Assembly: GCF_009797935.1 (NCBI RefSeq) | Contig: NZ_VOLC01000011.1 | Location: forward strand, 1,678 to 65,677 | Direction: 5' to 3' | Source of the DNA: Lunatibacter salilacus | Lineage (GTDB): Bacteria > Bacteroidota > Bacteroidia > Cytophagales > Cyclobacteriaceae | DNA: 64,000 nt | In this document: piece by piece, positions 24,053 to 33,867 of the stretch | Position numbering within the stretch: position 1 is the stretch's first letter | How the letters are laid out: every line of letters begins with the position of its first letter | The notes under the pieces: generated by a model | Seen by the model: the letters and a program-made list of their open reading frames with translations, nothing else | Told to the model about the DNA's origin: nothing | Databases searched by the model: none | Program-made: the position numbers and the translations under genes

Positions 24053-24572
24053 TTTTTTAACGGTTAAAATTGAACAAAACCGTCCGAGTAAAGGGCTGTG
24101 GATGCGCTCGAACACCCACATGCACAGCCCCGTGGAGGTGGTACACTACCTCCGAAGTGTCATGGGAAGTGTCTATAAGAGTAGTTATGCGGAAAGCCCG
24201 CTTTGCCTGGCCTTTAACATGGGCCCTCTTTTACTTCTCTCTAGGAGCTTTTCCCTAGAAGTATCCTGCGCAGGATATGATAAAAGTGATGCTGTTTTTT
24301 CCCTGGAAAAAGTGCGTAACCAGTTTTTGTTGAATTACAGAAATCCACATTGGGTTACAAAAAAGTTACGCAGTTTGAACTTCTTTCTGTAACTTTTTTT
24401 GCCGGGTTCTTAACTTTAGGCAAATACAATTCAATCTTCTACGGAAATTTCATTATTTTTATGAGGTATCCTCCTGACCTTATGGGTATAAAATGAAAAT
24501 CTAAATTCCGATCTAAAATTTCACCCACATTGCTCAGGTTACAGCGGAACTGTATTTACAATATCAAAATCT
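24053..24572. other. Leader/intergenic region upstream of the CHAT-NACHT operon
   Basis: No protein gene is convincing here. The main structure is at 24313-24400 (listed separately). The last 170 bases before ATG 24573 carry no TAnnTTTG promoter that I can see. The operon promoter must be in this region or act through a different sigma factor. Confidence 0.5.
24313..24400 (+). promoter_or_regulatory. Structured RNA candidate with terminator-like T-tract
   Basis: TGCGTAAC (24313-24320) can pair with GTTACGCA (24365-24372), and TTACAGAAA (24335-24343) with TTTCTGTAA (24384-24392). The two pairings cross, as in a pseudoknot or a switch. A shorter AGTTAC/GTAACT pairing competes. Seven T residues follow (24394-24400). 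It reads like a terminator or attenuator about 170 bp before the CHAT-NACHT start. It could also terminate an unseen small RNA. Confidence 0.4.
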
Positions 24573-27500
24573 ATGGAATTAAGCCACCCCTCCCCACAGT
24601 ACAAACCTGTAGTTATTGCTGCTTTTTCCAATGATCAAGATGATCATTTACTTCATTTGGCGAGGGAGCAAAAGGCCATAGACATTAGTCTGAGATCAAG
24701 ACCAGATGTTGACTTTTGCCATATTCCGGTTGCTAGTCTTGATAATATTTTTGATGAATTCAACAGATATCGGAATCGGATTGGAATCTTTCATTTTTCC
24801 GGTCATGCGGGAACCGATTTTATGAATTTGGAGGGAAACGAAGTAGGCATAAAAGGCTTTACTGATTTTGTTAATCAAAACACCTGCATTCCATTAGTTT
24901 TTTTAAATGGATGTGCAACAAATGCCCTTGTTGACTATTTTATGTACGCAGGCGCCAAGGCAGTTATAGCTACCCAGGTTGAAATCTACGATAGCTACGC
25001 ATCTTATTTTTCACAGAGATTTTATAAATCCCTGGCGCAAAATTCAAATAATACGATAAAGGAGGCTTTTGAGGAAGCTTATCATTTTTTGAACTCAAAG
25101 GTACCTGAGTTTTACATCGGGGAAGATGTTAGTAATGCCATCCAGCTGTGGGATCCTATTAATATACGGAAAAGGGAAATAAGTATAAATGAAGAATTTC
25201 TCTGGTGTTTGTTTTACTCCGATGTTAATGTCCTTAATATAGAGTTGAAGGGTTTAAAGGCCTATATCAAAAGGCAATTCAACCGGCAAAGAATTCTGTT
25301 GCCCTATTTGAACTGGGTAGTAAGCCAGCATAGCAAAATTGCGACGGCAGGCTTGGTGGGAGTTTCTGAAATTGAACTCGAAAAGATTTTTATCTCCTTA
25401 GAGGGGGAATTTGCTAAAAGTTATGAGATATATCAGTCCCACAAGCAAATTCAGGAGGAAATGGAGGAATTGGAACAAAGTTGGGCAGGAAAGGAGCTTT
25501 CTGACGGAGAAAAACTTAAAGCAAAAGCGATCCTTCTCGGTAGGTCAATGCGTATGCCTGTATTGGAAGAAAGGGATCGAAAGAGAAAGCTCGAACCAAA
25601 ACATGCTGACTTTAAGCTATTAAATATTGCGGAAATTATTATGGGCCATAACAACCTGGTGATTCTGGGAGATCCGGGGACTGGGAAAACGACTTTGGCG
25701 CGGTGGCTTGTGCTAAAAAATGCGCAAGCCATGATTTTGGAAGAGGAAAACTTACTTATACCTCAATCTACTGTAGACTTTAACTATGCGAATTTTTTAG
25801 GAAGGCATTTGGATTTAGGAAGGCCTCTTTTGCCTATTTTAATAAGGATAAGTGAATTTTCTGAATGGAAACAGTCCAACCCCAATCAAAAACTAGAACA
25901 GTTTTTAGGAAAAAATTCTTGGCAGGGCAACTTTTTTTCTGTTCAAGGGAAAGCTGGTGGGTCTAAGAGGGCAGGATTTCATTTTTCCAGCCTTAATCAG
26001 TTGATGTTGGAATACCTACAAAATGGACAGGCAATTTTAGTTTTGGACGGATTGGACGAAATTTCCAACAATCAGGAAAGAATTGAGGTGGTTAGTGAAA
26101 TTGAGGCCTTTGTGAAAGAGATTTCCAGCATGTTGATAGGGGACGGTAGAAAAAACAAAATAATCGTGACAAGCCGTATTGCAGGATATCAGATTCAACC
26201 CATAAATATTGAAGATCTCTGTCATGTGACCATCCAACCGATGGAACAGAACGCCATTAGGGCATTTAGCCATAACTGGATTCGCTCTGCCCATCTACAA
26301 TCCAGCAACAATAAAAAGTGGCATCAGCTGGAATTGGAGGCACATGAATTGGCGGAGGATTTTCTTAAGCAGATTTTTAAGCGTGACGGGTTGTCAGAAT
26401 TGGCAGGCAATCCTTTATTACTTACTGAACTGGCCAAACTGTATTATTTGGAAGAAAGCGAACTCCCTACCACACGGATAAAGCTCTACGATGTTTTGGC
26501 AGACAACCTTATCGGGATTTGGGAAAAAAAATTCCAAAATAAGCGCCGTGTCAATTCCGGATATTTGACTAAATCCAAAATTTACTATATTCTGGAAGAT
26601 ATCGCGGAATATTTACATGAGAACTATCCAGCAGGTTTAATTTATAAGGAAGAACTACAGTCTGTAGCTGAGAATAGTTTAAATAACTACCATGAAGAAA
26701 ACCCGGGTTTGGAGTACCCATCTGAGATAAAAAACGAGGCAAAACAATTTGTTGGAATTTTGAATAAGCAGGTAGGTATTTTGGCTGAAAGGGCGGAGAA
26801 AGTGTATGGCTTTCTACATCTTTCCTTTGAAGAATATTTTGCGGCCCGTAAATTAATACGTAACAAAAGTCAAATTGCCGAGGCTATAATTCGAAATGCC
26901 TATAAACCGCGTTGGCGTGAACCGTTGTTGATGGCTATTGCCAGTTTACATAATAGAATGAGGCAAAAGGAGCAAAAAATTGTTTTACGGGCACTGTTGG
27001 ATATTGAGGACCCCATGAATGAAATTATTCCTAGAAGTGCCACCCTGATTGCCACTGCTTTGCCGGAAATGGTAGAATTTCCGGAGACAGACGTGATTTT
27101 TGAGGTATTAGGGAAACTTATTTCGGCTTATGCCGGAACAGAGGCCTTTGAAGATGGGGAAATTTTAAGGCAGCATATTATGGAGACTTTTATAGAACTG
27201 TCTGAAAAGAAAATCTGGAATTCAGTGGTTCAATTTTTTGTGGAAACTTTAAATGATGAAAAGGAACCTTTACCCAATAAACTTGCTTTGGCCCAATTAT
27301 TATCAAATGCCAATTGGTTCACTCTCTCCATCTCCAACGCTTTATTGCAAAATATCCAATCTGATTCCAAGCATTGGAATTGGCCCATTCACCGCTGTCT
27401 TCAAAGTATAGCAACACATTTTCCAGAATTTTTAGACCATCCTCAACTTGAGCTGAAGCAGTATTTTAGGCAATTTCCAGAGTCTTTTGAATTTGTAAAA

Positions 27501-30500
27501 ACAAATCAAAATTGGTGTAAAATAATATATCTGGTTTATTCTTCTGTTATTTTTGAAAAAGAGGGAACAAAAACCAACGTAAAATTTTCCATTGAAGGGG
27601 CTTTCCGGGAATCATTCTTGACCGGGAAAATCATCGATTTGTTGGAAGACCGAAAATCACCGGAAGAACTTGCGGAATTTTGTGCCAATAAATGGTCTAA
27701 TATACAAACAGGAAATGAATTAAAAATTGATTGCTTGCTGGTTTTGGCAGCCCTGGGAAGACCCATTGTTCAAGATTTAAAAAATTTATCTTTTGATGAA
27801 GCTTCTGAATTAAGAGAAGCAATTTTAGACAGAATTGATTTGTTGGATTCATTGTTTTCAAGAGCAGTAGGAATCTCTGGAGCAAGAATAGGGTCCAGCC
27901 CCGTAATGTTAGGAAGAATAATCGAAGGAAAGGACAAAAATGAAATACAAAATTTAATTGCCATTTTGTTTCAACTTACTAAATCCTTTGGGAATAATAT
28001 AGCAAATCCAATATTGCTTTTAGATGCTGTTCCGTCCGATATTAAATCCTTAATCCTTGCTGAATTTTGGGCATATTGTTTACGGGAAGATAGCGAGGAT
28101 ATATCATACAATCTGGCGGTGGTTTTTGATACCTTGGGTAAGGATTTTGAAAAATTGGATCCGGAAATTATTGCGAAGGGATTTGCAGATGTAAGCATGG
28201 TCATCAACTTGCCACCGAATGAACATTGGCAAATTGAGAGGAATCCATTTTCTCCCATTCAAAAGTCAGATATTTTAATTCAAGCATTATGGAATCTTTT
28301 TAATATTCATTCTGATTTTGAAGTTCTTAAATTTTGGGGTACGCTCCAACTCCTTCCTTTAATGAAGGATAATCCCAAATCGGAAAAATATTATTTTTTT
28401 ATTATTCAATCCTTTAAGGATCGAACTTATACAGAAGAGCTGTTGAGTTTGAATCCATTTATTCAGGATAGGGAAATAAAACTGGTGTTTATTTCGGATT
28501 TCATTGAATACCTATGGCATCAACTTAATTTAGTTCAGAAGCCTGAAAGAAGGTTGAATATAATATTTAAAATATTAGCCAAAACAAGGGAGGTTATTTT
28601 CTTGGACAATGACTCGATTTCTGGCGAAAATTTCTACAACTATGATAACCTTTTTACGCTTACAAAAGAAACAATTTCTCAGATTTCTGATGTCAATCGG
28701 CAAATTAAAGCACACCTAAAATGGATGACCTATCTGGAGAAAAAAAATAGAGTGGTTGTAGCAAAGACCATTTTAGATCTAATGGAAAAAGTGCAAGATC
28801 AGTTTGTTATTGCCGAATATTTAAAGGAAATCAAACCATGGCTGTTGAATTTGTCCTTACCAATGGACGATTATGTCAAACAAGAAGGAAGGTTAAATCA
28901 CTCAGGGGCTTTGTCTGTTTACGAAAACAGGTTTTACCCTATTTTGAACAAAATTAAAGACTTGCCGGACAATAACCCATCTCTATCCATACTCTCTTTG
29001 GGTGCTTTAATTCACGATGGCTTCTCGCTATTGTCCATACCTAATTCCACCAAACAATTATGGGAACATTTGTTGGCCGGGACTTCACAAAATGAAGAGT
29101 TGGTAAATAAAATTTGCGAAAAGGGCAGAAGCAAACGGCATAGAATTTCTTTTTTAGTTGCCTTGGTGATCGACAAACTTATTCTGGAACAGAAGCTTGA
29201 ATGGGTCTTTAGATTGATGGAGTGTGTGGAAAAACCCGAGCCCGAGGCAATTCCAATTGTCAAAGAATGGTTGGATAGTTCCTCCGTTAGGGTTAAATGC
29301 TTTGCATCTCTAGCGATGTTAGAAGCTGGCATTATCAACAAATATACTTTTTCAGGGTTAGAATCAATTCTGTTTGATGAGCCGTTTGGATTTCAAGATC
29401 TTTTTAGAAATCGGGCAAATTTTGCTATGTATAATCAATATTTCAATGCATCGTCCATTGGAATTGAAGGAATGCTGCTAATAGCTGGGGCGTTGAATAG
29501 ATATACCCGGAATTACCCCTACTTAGTAAGGGGATTAGGTTGGATTTTTAAAACGATCTATTTTGATAGTCCAAATTTAATTCGGCAACTTTCCTCTATG
29601 GCAGGAAAGGATTCGAAGAAAGCGATTAATGCAAGTTTAATAATAAAGGAAATAAAATTGATCAGTGGGGAGGAAACGTTTCAAGCCTATTTGGAAGGAT
29701 TTCACCATAATGACCCGGATATTGTCAAACGTTATCTAATCAGTGCTGTTTTTGTGTTAAATGCTTGGGCACAGCAAATGGTTTCACGTGATGAATTATT
29801 GAAGGATTTAAAAAGAGTTCTTCATGAGTGTATTTCATCATCAGACAAAGAGATTTCCTGTTTTGCGATTGATGCCATGGGCTACCTACCCCAAATGGAT
29901 ACTACCGATATCGAATTATTGAAAGCCCATATTCACGGGGATTTCCCAATAAATGCAAATCTTGCTATGCAGAGTTTAGGTAGAGTAGCTTACGGTTTTG
30001 AATATGAATTTATCACCTCATTTATTAATCATTCAAAGAAAAATTTACACAGTGCGGCAGCAGTTACAATTTCTAGAAGCATTATAGTCAAAAATGGTGG
30101 TAGTCCTGAAACAGTGGATGAGATTGAAAATAGTATAGGTAAAAATATCGACCATTTAAGTGTGATATTAGAAGCCTCCAAATGTCATTGGTGGAACACC
30201 TATTCGAAAAATTGTATAATTGTTTTGGGCTTGTATTTTGAAAAAAACCAGAAAAGTGGGGTTTTTGAGAGATTTATTGAAAATAATCAGAACTTTCTTC
30301 AATCAACTAATACCCTAAAACAAGAGTTGACTTTTGCCAATCAATATAGATGGATGAATCAGATGGTTTTCTTGGATGCGTTAGATGCTGGTGCAGAAAA
30401 AATGCCTTCTACTTTTGAAAGAAAATGCAGACAATTACATGATTTTAATGAAAATATACAGGCAGTTGTATCTAAAAGCCCCATTTTTACTGATAGGATG

Positions 30501-30953
30501 CACGCGATTAGCTGTATGAGTTTTATGAGAAAAATGAATTCTCAAGCTATTGATGCTTTTTGCATCGCATTAAGGGATATCTATGAAGTGCAAGAGACGA
30601 CTATTAAGGCAACGGAAAGATTTCAATCAACAGATTCTTTCTTTTTGAGAAAGCTGATAGAGAAGATAGATAAAGAAAGCATAAGTGCGCGGTATGCTAT
30701 GATCAAAATCCTAACCTCCATTGGTAAATTTCCCAATACGGCTACGGAATTACGGCAAGAGATTCTAGTCTTCCTAAGAAACAAGTTAAATGACGAATCT
30801 TATAAACAGTATGTTTATATATATGTCAGTAATGATAGTCGGGATAGTAATAGTGAAGGGGCTATTCAAAATAGGGGAAGATTGGATCATGAAATATATA
30901 AAAGTATTCTTGAAATAACAGGGCTGAAAATACCTAAGATTTTAAACGTATAA
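24573..30953 (+). CDS. CHAT-NACHT-HEAT repeat protein (NLR-like, candidate defence protein)
   Basis: A 2126-residue multidomain protein. Residues about 12-175 form a CHAT caspase-like domain with catalytic His78 (HFSGHAG) and Cys114 (FLNGCATN). Residues about 355-560 form a NACHT-type STAND ATPase: Walker A GDPGTGKTT (366-374), Walker B ILVLDGLDE (488-496), sensor IIVTSR (530-535), followed by the helical part with GLSELAGNPLLLTELAKLYY and a winged-helix-like FLHLSFEEYFAARKL block. The remaining about 1300 residues are helical with HEAT-like repeats (SSVRVKCFASLAML, KEISCFAIDAMGYL). By analogy with bacterial NLR-like proteins, the C-terminal solenoid would sense a trigger, NACHT would oligomerise and CHAT would cleave a target. 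No signal peptide. First gene of a three-gene operon; the next starts 3 bp after its stop. Confidence 0.93.
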   Translation: MELSHPSPQYKPVVIAAFSNDQDDHLLHLAREQKAIDISLRSRPDVDFCHIPVASLDNIFDEFNRYRNRIGIFHFSGHAGTDFMNLEGNEVGIKGFTDFVNQNTCIPLVFLNGCATNALVDYFMYAGAKAVIATQVEIYDSYASYFSQRFYKSLAQNSNNTIKEAFEEAYHFLNSKVPEFYIGEDVSNAIQLWDPINIRKREISINEEFLWCLFYSDVNVLNIELKGLKAYIKRQFNRQRILLPYLNWVVSQHSKIATAGLVGVSEIELEKIFISLEGEFAKSYEIYQSHKQIQEEMEELEQSWAGKELSDGEKLKAKAILLGRSMRMPVLEERDRKRKLEPKHADFKLLNIAEIIMGHNNLVILGDPGTGKTTLARWLVLKNAQAMILEEENLLIPQSTVDFNYANFLGRHLDLGRPLLPILIRISEFSEWKQSNPNQKLEQFLGKNSWQGNFFSVQGKAGGSKRAGFHFSSLNQLMLEYLQNGQAILVLDGLDEISNNQERIEVVSEIEAFVKEISSMLIGDGRKNKIIVTSRIAGYQIQPINIEDLCHVTIQPMEQNAIRAFSHNWIRSAHLQSSNNKKWHQLELEAHELAEDFLKQIFKRDGLSELAGNPLLLTELAKLYYLEESELPTTRIKLYDVLADNLIGIWEKKFQNKRRVNSGYLTKSKIYYILEDIAEYLHENYPAGLIYKEELQSVAENSLNNYHEENPGLEYPSEIKNEAKQFVGILNKQVGILAERAEKVYGFLHLSFEEYFAARKLIRNKSQIAEAIIRNAYKPRWREPLLMAIASLHNRMRQKEQKIVLRALLDIEDPMNEIIPRSATLIATALPEMVEFPETDVIFEVLGKLISAYAGTEAFEDGEILRQHIMETFIELSEKKIWNSVVQFFVETLNDEKEPLPNKLALAQLLSNANWFTLSISNALLQNIQSDSKHWNWPIHRCLQSIATHFPEFLDHPQLELKQYFRQFPESFEFVKTNQNWCKIIYLVYSSVIFEKEGTKTNVKFSIEGAFRESFLTGKIIDLLEDRKSPEELAEFCANKWSNIQTGNELKIDCLLVLAALGRPIVQDLKNLSFDEASELREAILDRIDLLDSLFSRAVGISGARIGSSPVMLGRIIEGKDKNEIQNLIAILFQLTKSFGNNIANPILLLDAVPSDIKSLILAEFWAYCLREDSEDISYNLAVVFDTLGKDFEKLDPEIIAKGFADVSMVINLPPNEHWQIERNPFSPIQKSDILIQALWNLFNIHSDFEVLKFWGTLQLLPLMKDNPKSEKYYFFIIQSFKDRTYTEELLSLNPFIQDREIKLVFISDFIEYLWHQLNLVQKPERRLNIIFKILAKTREVIFLDNDSISGENFYNYDNLFTLTKETISQISDVNRQIKAHLKWMTYLEKKNRVVVAKTILDLMEKVQDQFVIAEYLKEIKPWLLNLSLPMDDYVKQEGRLNHSGALSVYENRFYPILNKIKDLPDNNPSLSILSLGALIHDGFSLLSIPNSTKQLWEHLLAGTSQNEELVNKICEKGRSKRHRISFLVALVIDKLILEQKLEWVFRLMECVEKPEPEAIPIVKEWLDSSSVRVKCFASLAMLEAGIINKYTFSGLESILFDEPFGFQDLFRNRANFAMYNQYFNASSIGIEGMLLIAGALNRYTRNYPYLVRGLGWIFKTIYFDSPNLIRQLSSMAGKDSKKAINASLIIKEIKLISGEETFQAYLEGFHHNDPDIVKRYLISAVFVLNAWAQQMVSRDELLKDLKRVLHECISSSDKEISCFAIDAMGYLPQMDTTDIELLKAHIHGDFPINANLAMQSLGRVAYGFEYEFITSFINHSKKNLHSAAAVTISRSIIVKNGGSPETVDEIENSIGKNIDHLSVILEASKCHWWNTYSKNCIIVLGLYFEKNQKSGVFERFIENNQNFLQSTNTLKQELTFANQYRWMNQMVFLDALDAGAEKMPSTFERKCRQLHDFNENIQAVVSKSPIFTDRMHAISCMSFMRKMNSQAIDAFCIALRDIYEVQETTIKATERFQSTDSFFLRKLIEKIDKESISARYAMIKILTSIGKFPNTATELRQEILVFLRNKLNDESYKQYVYIYVSNDSRDSNSEGAIQNRGRLDHEIYKSILEITGLKIPKILNV

Positions 30954-30956
30954 ATC

Positions 30957-31580
30957 ATGAAAAAATTCACAATCCCATGCCACTTTGGCAATAAACGGGC
31001 GCCATTTGATGTGTACATAGGGAATTCAAAAGGTGGAACTCACCCCCTGCATTATCAAAGTTCATGGCTTCGGAAAATACGTGGAGGAGAAATCCCTAAA
31101 GAGGTAATGGAAAGTTTTGAGAAATTATTGGCTCTTTCTGAAAAGAACGGGGTATCGTTTGAGGAGCTGTGTGTATATGCTTTAGAAGCGGCCAATGCGG
31201 AAAAATTAAAAATGAGTGAGGATTTAAAAAAGCAGGGTGAAATATTGTCTGAATTCGAAGTATTTAAAAGCAAAATCCGGATATTGGCAAGACCTACGGA
31301 CCTTGAAATACTATTTGACGATAAGTTCTATTTAATACATTTCCCTTTTACCAATAATTCTGAAATATTTCAAACCGTTTTTCTAATTCGAGCAGCTCAG
31401 GTGGAAAGTTTTAAATCTAAATTTCCGAGTAATTTTACTTCTATCGACCAATTCACTGAATTCGGTAAAATCGAACTTATAAAGGTGGGTAAAGATACAG
31501 ATAGTCTGTATAATATGGTATCCGAAAAATATGGGATAAGTGTAGCTGAGATAATAGAAAATTCAAAAACTGAATTGTAA
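30957..31580 (+). CDS. DUF2610-containing protein in the CHAT-NACHT operon
   Basis: A 207-residue protein. The first about 85 residues match DUF2610: KKFTIPCHFGNKRAPFDVYI, then HPLHYQSSWL, RGGEIPKEVMESFEKL and NGVSFEELCVYAL. DUF2610 is a short domain known mostly from small stand-alone proteins of unknown function. Here it is followed by a charged helix (EKLKMSEDLKKQGE) and a further about 110-residue mixed alpha/beta region (LARPTDLEILFDDKFYLIHFPF). No catalytic motif is evident. It lies 3 bp after the CHAT-NACHT stop, so it is co-translated and may be its adaptor, regulator or protease substrate. That role is inference. Confidence 0.8.
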   Translation: MKKFTIPCHFGNKRAPFDVYIGNSKGGTHPLHYQSSWLRKIRGGEIPKEVMESFEKLLALSEKNGVSFEELCVYALEAANAEKLKMSEDLKKQGEILSEFEVFKSKIRILARPTDLEILFDDKFYLIHFPFTNNSEIFQTVFLIRAAQVESFKSKFPSNFTSIDQFTEFGKIELIKVGKDTDSLYNMVSEKYGISVAEIIENSKTEL

Positions 31581-31607
31581 CTAAATAGGCATATAAAGCA
31601 TAATTAA

Positions 31608-33788
31608 ATGGATGAGAAGATCAATATGAAAGAGCCTTTGAACTTGGCTCTCTTTTATGTTTTATTTAATTGTTTGGCGGAATTATTAGATCTGGGAAAA
31701 GATAAGCCGGATAAATGGGTACCGGATCATTTTGTAAAGAAGATCAATGGGGATAGTAAAAATAAGATTAAGGGATACATTAAAGAAAGTGACGTGGGTA
31801 GGTTGAGGGTTGATAACAATTTGATGAAAAATGTTTTTCCAAGGCTACAACGAAACCCTTTAAAAGATAATTCTAGCTACACATATAAATTTAAAAAAAG
31901 TAGCTTAAATAGGTTTTGTAAAATTATAAAATATAGTGAAAATATTGATTATACTTGGGATAATTTCAAATTAGATTATACAGATGTTGCTGAAACGTTA
32001 TTATTAAAACACCCTAGAAAGTTTGTTAGTACCGGTTTAGTGGGTAAGGCAAAAGTATGCCTGGGGTTCAACTATTTTGGATTTTCTCAAATGGAGCAAC
32101 TGAAAAAAGAAATATCCGAAGCCATTGAGATCAGAATGTATAGCGTTTTCGATAGTAAAGAAATCGAAATTGTTTTTTGGAAAGAAAATGAGAAAATTAA
32201 AGCGTTGGATCAAGCTAGTGAGATAGGAACCCAAATGGGGGTGGATTTAATGATATATGCCAACACATTTTATAATGATCCCAGCGGTATTCAAATCGAA
32301 TTTAACTATGTTATCACCAATTCTATCTATTTGGAGCGATTCAGTTCCGATAATCTTCTAATTAGTGCTGAAGGAAAGTCAGATTTTTTAAACACAGATC
32401 TTCAACTCTTATTTAGCGGGCATTTACAGGGTAATATTGATTTAGTATTAAATCTACTTATGGCCTTAAAATTCTATTTGGAAAATCATAGCGAAAAGGC
32501 CCTAAACTACCTAATCAAAATAACGGATGAGGCCAGATGCGAGGAAATCTGGTTTTTAATTGGAGTATGTAAATATGATTTAGAAGATTATGATGGAGCG
32601 AAACTGTCTTGGGAAAAAGCACGTGAAATAAACTCCAAGCACCTGAAAGCCCGAAAGAATTTGGCAATTCTTTTGTTAGAAGAATATAGAAGTCCAGAAA
32701 ACAGTCATAAATCAGACCATATAAAGGAGAATATTTTAGAACTTGTCAAAGTGGATATGTTTATACAAGGGCCCAAGGAATATTACCTTTCTTTGGCCAT
32801 TATATTCGATGAACTGGAAGAGCCTTTTCTTGCAGAAGAGTTTTTTACTGCTTTTATTAAAGGGCCAGCGTTACCGGGCAAGGATTATTCGTATCTCCGT
32901 TTAAGTGATCTGCCAAATGGAAAGATAAGCCACGTAGAACAAGCGGCCAAAATCTCAAGAAATATTGATATTCAGATTGAGTGTGCCCAAAAGATTGTAG
33001 AGGCGACAATGGATCCGAAGGATAAGTTGAAAACGTTAAAATCTATTCTAAAATCCATTTCCGAAAGGAAAGAAATAAGTTCGGAAAAACGCGCTATTTT
33101 ACATCTTTATAATACCCAAATTGAGTATTTTGAATCAAATCTCGGTAAAATAAATTTTAAAGGAGGCAAGGAAACCAAACTAAAAGGAGACATCCCTTTG
33201 TCTGATAACTTATCAAATACGGAAATATTATTAGAACAATCTACCGGGGAAAATCCTGTTCCTTTAGAATCAGATTTAAAGGAAGGTAGTATTTTTGATA
33301 AATATAAGTCAAATTACCTGAGGATCTCAAGACGAAAATCATCTGCCAATTCTGCCTACCTTTTTCTGGACTCCTTAATTCTAAAACATAGTGATTTAGT
33401 TGATTCACCGTTCCTAAGAATTAATTTTGAGAAAAAAGATAGATGTCTTGAGATACCATCTATTTCAGAGGGCTGCTTTGAAATAACTAGCGTACAACTT
33501 ATTCCATTATTGGAAGGCGAGGATAAAGATTTTTATTTAGACATTCAAAACTCTATATACCATCAAAATAAAATTCATTTTTTCAAGTGGAAAATAATTA
33601 AGGTTTACATGCCAGATATAGGTGAGTTCAGACAGGAGATTCATGAATTTGCGGCTAAATTGGAAAACCTACATAATGAAGAAAAATTGGAAGCTATTTA
33701 TTCCCATATTAGAAACTCCTTTGGAATTATTGACTTCCAACTTTTACAACAATGGCTTGTAAAAGAACGAATAATCAAAATCAGTTGA
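31608..33788 (+). CDS. TPR-containing protein, third gene of the CHAT-NACHT operon
   Basis: A 726-residue protein, not assigned to a family. Residues 1-110 form a helical, basic region (WVPDHFVKKINGDSKNKIK, SLNRFCKIIKY) of unknown fold. A beta-rich domain follows at about 130-270. Residues about 290-420 show TPR-like helical pairs (EIWFLIGVCKYDLEDYDGAKLSW, HLKARKNLAILLLEEY). The C-terminal 200 residues include a low-complexity linker (SDNLSNTEILLEQS) and a last alpha/beta domain. No signal peptide or membrane helix. It starts 27 bp after the DUF2610 gene. It could be a scaffold or a target for the CHAT protease; this is inference from position only. Confidence 0.75.
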   Translation: MDEKINMKEPLNLALFYVLFNCLAELLDLGKDKPDKWVPDHFVKKINGDSKNKIKGYIKESDVGRLRVDNNLMKNVFPRLQRNPLKDNSSYTYKFKKSSLNRFCKIIKYSENIDYTWDNFKLDYTDVAETLLLKHPRKFVSTGLVGKAKVCLGFNYFGFSQMEQLKKEISEAIEIRMYSVFDSKEIEIVFWKENEKIKALDQASEIGTQMGVDLMIYANTFYNDPSGIQIEFNYVITNSIYLERFSSDNLLISAEGKSDFLNTDLQLLFSGHLQGNIDLVLNLLMALKFYLENHSEKALNYLIKITDEARCEEIWFLIGVCKYDLEDYDGAKLSWEKAREINSKHLKARKNLAILLLEEYRSPENSHKSDHIKENILELVKVDMFIQGPKEYYLSLAIIFDELEEPFLAEEFFTAFIKGPALPGKDYSYLRLSDLPNGKISHVEQAAKISRNIDIQIECAQKIVEATMDPKDKLKTLKSILKSISERKEISSEKRAILHLYNTQIEYFESNLGKINFKGGKETKLKGDIPLSDNLSNTEILLEQSTGENPVPLESDLKEGSIFDKYKSNYLRISRRKSSANSAYLFLDSLILKHSDLVDSPFLRINFEKKDRCLEIPSISEGCFEITSVQLIPLLEGEDKDFYLDIQNSIYHQNKIHFFKWKIIKVYMPDIGEFRQEIHEFAAKLENLHNEEKLEAIYSHIRNSFGIIDFQLLQQWLVKERIIKIS

Positions 33789-33867
33789 CCAGCGAATATT
33801 GCTGCCTGTCGCAGGTACTCCTAATGTTCTTTCTTCCCCAATTTCTCTTAGCGTTATCTAATTCAGC

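Noticed and set aside
24070-24258. 62-codon plus-strand frame between the small lipoprotein and the operon
   Set aside because: Composition is unlike the neighbours (Cys/Trp/Arg-rich), there is no start-site support, and it has no domain.
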